Both the position numbers and the translations under genes were made by a program. A DNA stretch of 64,000 bases from Austropuccinia psidii (lineage: Eukaryota; Basidiomycota; Pucciniomycetes; Pucciniales; Sphaerophragmiaceae), in NCBI GenBank assembly GCA_023105745.1, contig JALGQZ010000013.1:23322605-23386604 (forward strand), in the 5' to 3' direction. The notes beneath the pieces were generated by a model, which had not been told where the DNA came from, made no database searches, and saw only the letters and a program-made list of their open reading frames with translations. Shown here piece by piece: positions 62,243-64,000 of this stretch (the first letter of the stretch is position 1; every line of letters starts with the position of its first letter).

Positions 62243-64000
62243 TGTGAGCCTTGAGGTATATTTTGCATACCCAAATAGGCCACAATTAACTTAAAGACAA
62301 ATTCTGAACTATGCATAACCCATAAGTCATGCATATATTCAAAATTCATCATTTTTGATTTCAGGAAAGATGAATAACTTCTTATTGAGTAAGTAAATCC
62401 ATGGATTTAGGGCCAGATTTGGATTCTACACAAAAATCCACCTAGGGTAGCTCCATAGAGTGAATATGCTCAATTTAACTCTTTGAGGTGGTAATATGGA
62501 AAATACTTCAATACTACATCATCAATACCACATAAAAGATCCGTGAAAACTTTTGTCTTTCTCCATTTCATGCCAAAATAATGGGAATGAGAGAAATCCC
62601 ATGTTACATATACACTAAGAAGAGTGTTATGCCTGTTTTGGGCACTTAATATTATGGTATCCTTACATGCACCTTTGGTACACCCATAGTGGATATCTCA
62701 CTTGAAGCTTAAATTTCTATTTTTACGTGAAAAATAGGCAAGGGGGACAAAAGGCATCAAAGAGGGCCAGGGTACCCAACTTCTGAGGCCTCTGAGACGT
62801 GGACAGCTCCATACCTTGGATCCATGGCTGATCTTGGCCTAATTGGTAAGCTAAAACCTTTTTGGAACTTGGTTACCATGTTACAACTACAGTAAATCAT
62901 AGGAAAATAGCCAATAACCTGCTATTTTGACATGCGAAGGAGGTAAAAGGTTACTTAGACTCCTGTAACCATATCAATTCTTAATGAATTTCCATGGATA
63001 AACTCCAAAAGTGTAATTAAAACCCTTTTTGGACTATTATTCATTGTTTTACCTCATAGCAACCAGTCATAGACTGATATTTGCAATTCTACGTAGAGGT
63101 GAGGTAAAAACTTCAAAAATTTAATAAAAATATAATTCTTGATGAATATTTCTGAAACCTTCAGTACCAATTAAGAACTGTATAATTAATATAAAAACCA
63201 AAAAATAATTATACTTTTATATGTGAAATTAAATGTTTTACTTACAGTCCATTTTTGAGGATTCCACGTGAAACACACAATCTTTTAAAATTTACAGAAA
63301 AAACATTCTGTGATGAAATTTCCAATAACATTGATAACTTTGAGAAATCAATGATCATTTTGGAATAAAAGAATATTTACAGATTTTACTCCTTTTCTTC
63401 TTAACCATAAATGGGTTGGTAGTCACATAGAAACCTCAATTAAGTAATTATGACAATCTTATGTGACAACAGATCATGCAATCGATAATCCAAAAAGGTT
63501 TATTGTTTTCTAACTCACTTGTTTTTCAGTTTGCTCCATGGAACCCCTCTGTGAGCTGTCTTAGACTTAAAAGAGGCCTCCTCTTGCTGTTTTTGCCAAA
63601 ATCATCATCACATTATTCATTTATATCATTGTTACCAACAAGTAAGTATTAGTCAAAGCTTTTTTTAAGTGTTTTATTCTTTCAGAATCAATCAGAAAGA
63701 CGTGAAATCATAGAAACCAACTATATATTGCTGTAATATTTCTATAAAATCATTTTGATCCATTAAATCCACAATTCTACGTCAAATCCCTCTACTTTTA
63801 TCTTTAATAAGTTCTTTGTAGTATTAGTGAGTGATTTATCTTTAATTCTTAAAGTTTTTCTCTAAAATTAGTTTTCTTCAAGAGTTATCTTTATAATTAT
63901 TCTTGCAAAAGATGATTGTATATTAAAATGATTTTATTATTTTAATAAAAGAAGCTTTTATTATTAAATTCTCCTTGTAATTGAGTTTTGTAGACAATTA
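62243..64000 (+). repeat. 3' LTR of element B, cut by the window end
   Basis: Starts TGTGAGCCTTGAGGTATATTTT and tracks the 5' LTR to the last base of the window. About 165 bp of LTR should follow outside the window, then a GCGTC duplication if the insertion is intact. Confidence 0.95.

Larger units (their letters stand above)
53778..64000 (+). mobile_element. Near-complete Ty3/gypsy chromovirus-like element B, truncated by the window end
   Basis: 5' LTR 53778-55700, internal region 55701-62242, 3' LTR from 62243 running off the window. The expected 3' end is about 165 bp beyond, judged from the 5' LTR length. The left flank is GCGTC (53773-53777). Gag and pol are in the standard order protease, RT, RNase H, integrase, chromodomain and mostly share one frame, broken by a handful of stops. 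It is the best preserved retroelement in the window. Confidence 0.95.

Noticed and set aside
1..64000. CRISPR arrays, bacterial operons, phage or plasmid genes
   Set aside because: Spliceosomal introns, LTR retrotransposons and the absence of operon structure or Shine-Dalgarno patterns show eukaryotic DNA; no spaced repeat array was seen.

Overview
This is a eukaryotic, very AT-rich window made almost entirely of transposable elements. The organism is most likely a rust fungus (Pucciniales). The Ty3/gypsy gag and pol sequences read like the families I remember from Austropuccinia psidii, whose large AT-rich genome is full of such elements. The Mutator-like transposase with an OTU domain and short GT-AG introns also fits. 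This is recognition from memory; a database search would settle it.

Layout, left to right. (1) 1-4144: the 3' part of a Ty3 element (A) with its 2.03 kb 3' LTR. (2) 4155-8530: a nest of LTR relics in which a family B LTR sits inside a family C LTR that abuts a second B fragment. (3) 9170-10586: a solo LTR of family D with a perfect 5-bp target duplication (TSD). (4) About 11.1-14.0 kb: the only clear gene-like, CpG-containing segment. It carries an unrecognised, probably secreted protein gene with one apparent frameshift. (5) 14228-15931, minus strand: a decayed Helitron with Pif1 helicase motifs and a recognisable hairpin/CTAG 3' terminus. (6) 16199-25875: a complete but dead Ty3 element (D) with paired LTRs and TSD TTAGT. 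(7) 25.9-38.8 kb: mostly AT-rich sequence with two weak gene candidates near 28.3-29.0 kb and a solo C LTR at 32448-33939. (8) 38853-45347: a solo A LTR (TSD GATAG) split by a complete 4.5 kb Mutator-like element (TSD TTATTTTA). (9) 45.4-53.7 kb: a worn C LTR, a tandem array of about 139 bp units and a decayed gag-pol relic. (10) 53778 to the window end: a nearly complete family B Ty3 element, cut by the window inside its 3' LTR.

The Mutator-like element is the most distinctive object. Its ends carry mirrored arrays of six copies each of a 15-bp motif. Its single spliced gene joins a FAR1-type zinc finger, a DDE transposase core, AT-hooks, a CCHC knuckle and an OTU-type cysteine protease. Two coding lesions make this copy probably non-autonomous.

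No element in the window has an intact polyprotein. CpG is almost absent from the retrotransposon coding regions but common in the gene at 12.2-13.9 kb, which suggests that repeats are methylated and mutated while the gene is spared. I saw no rRNA, tRNA or CRISPR. All joins, TSDs and identities were read by eye.
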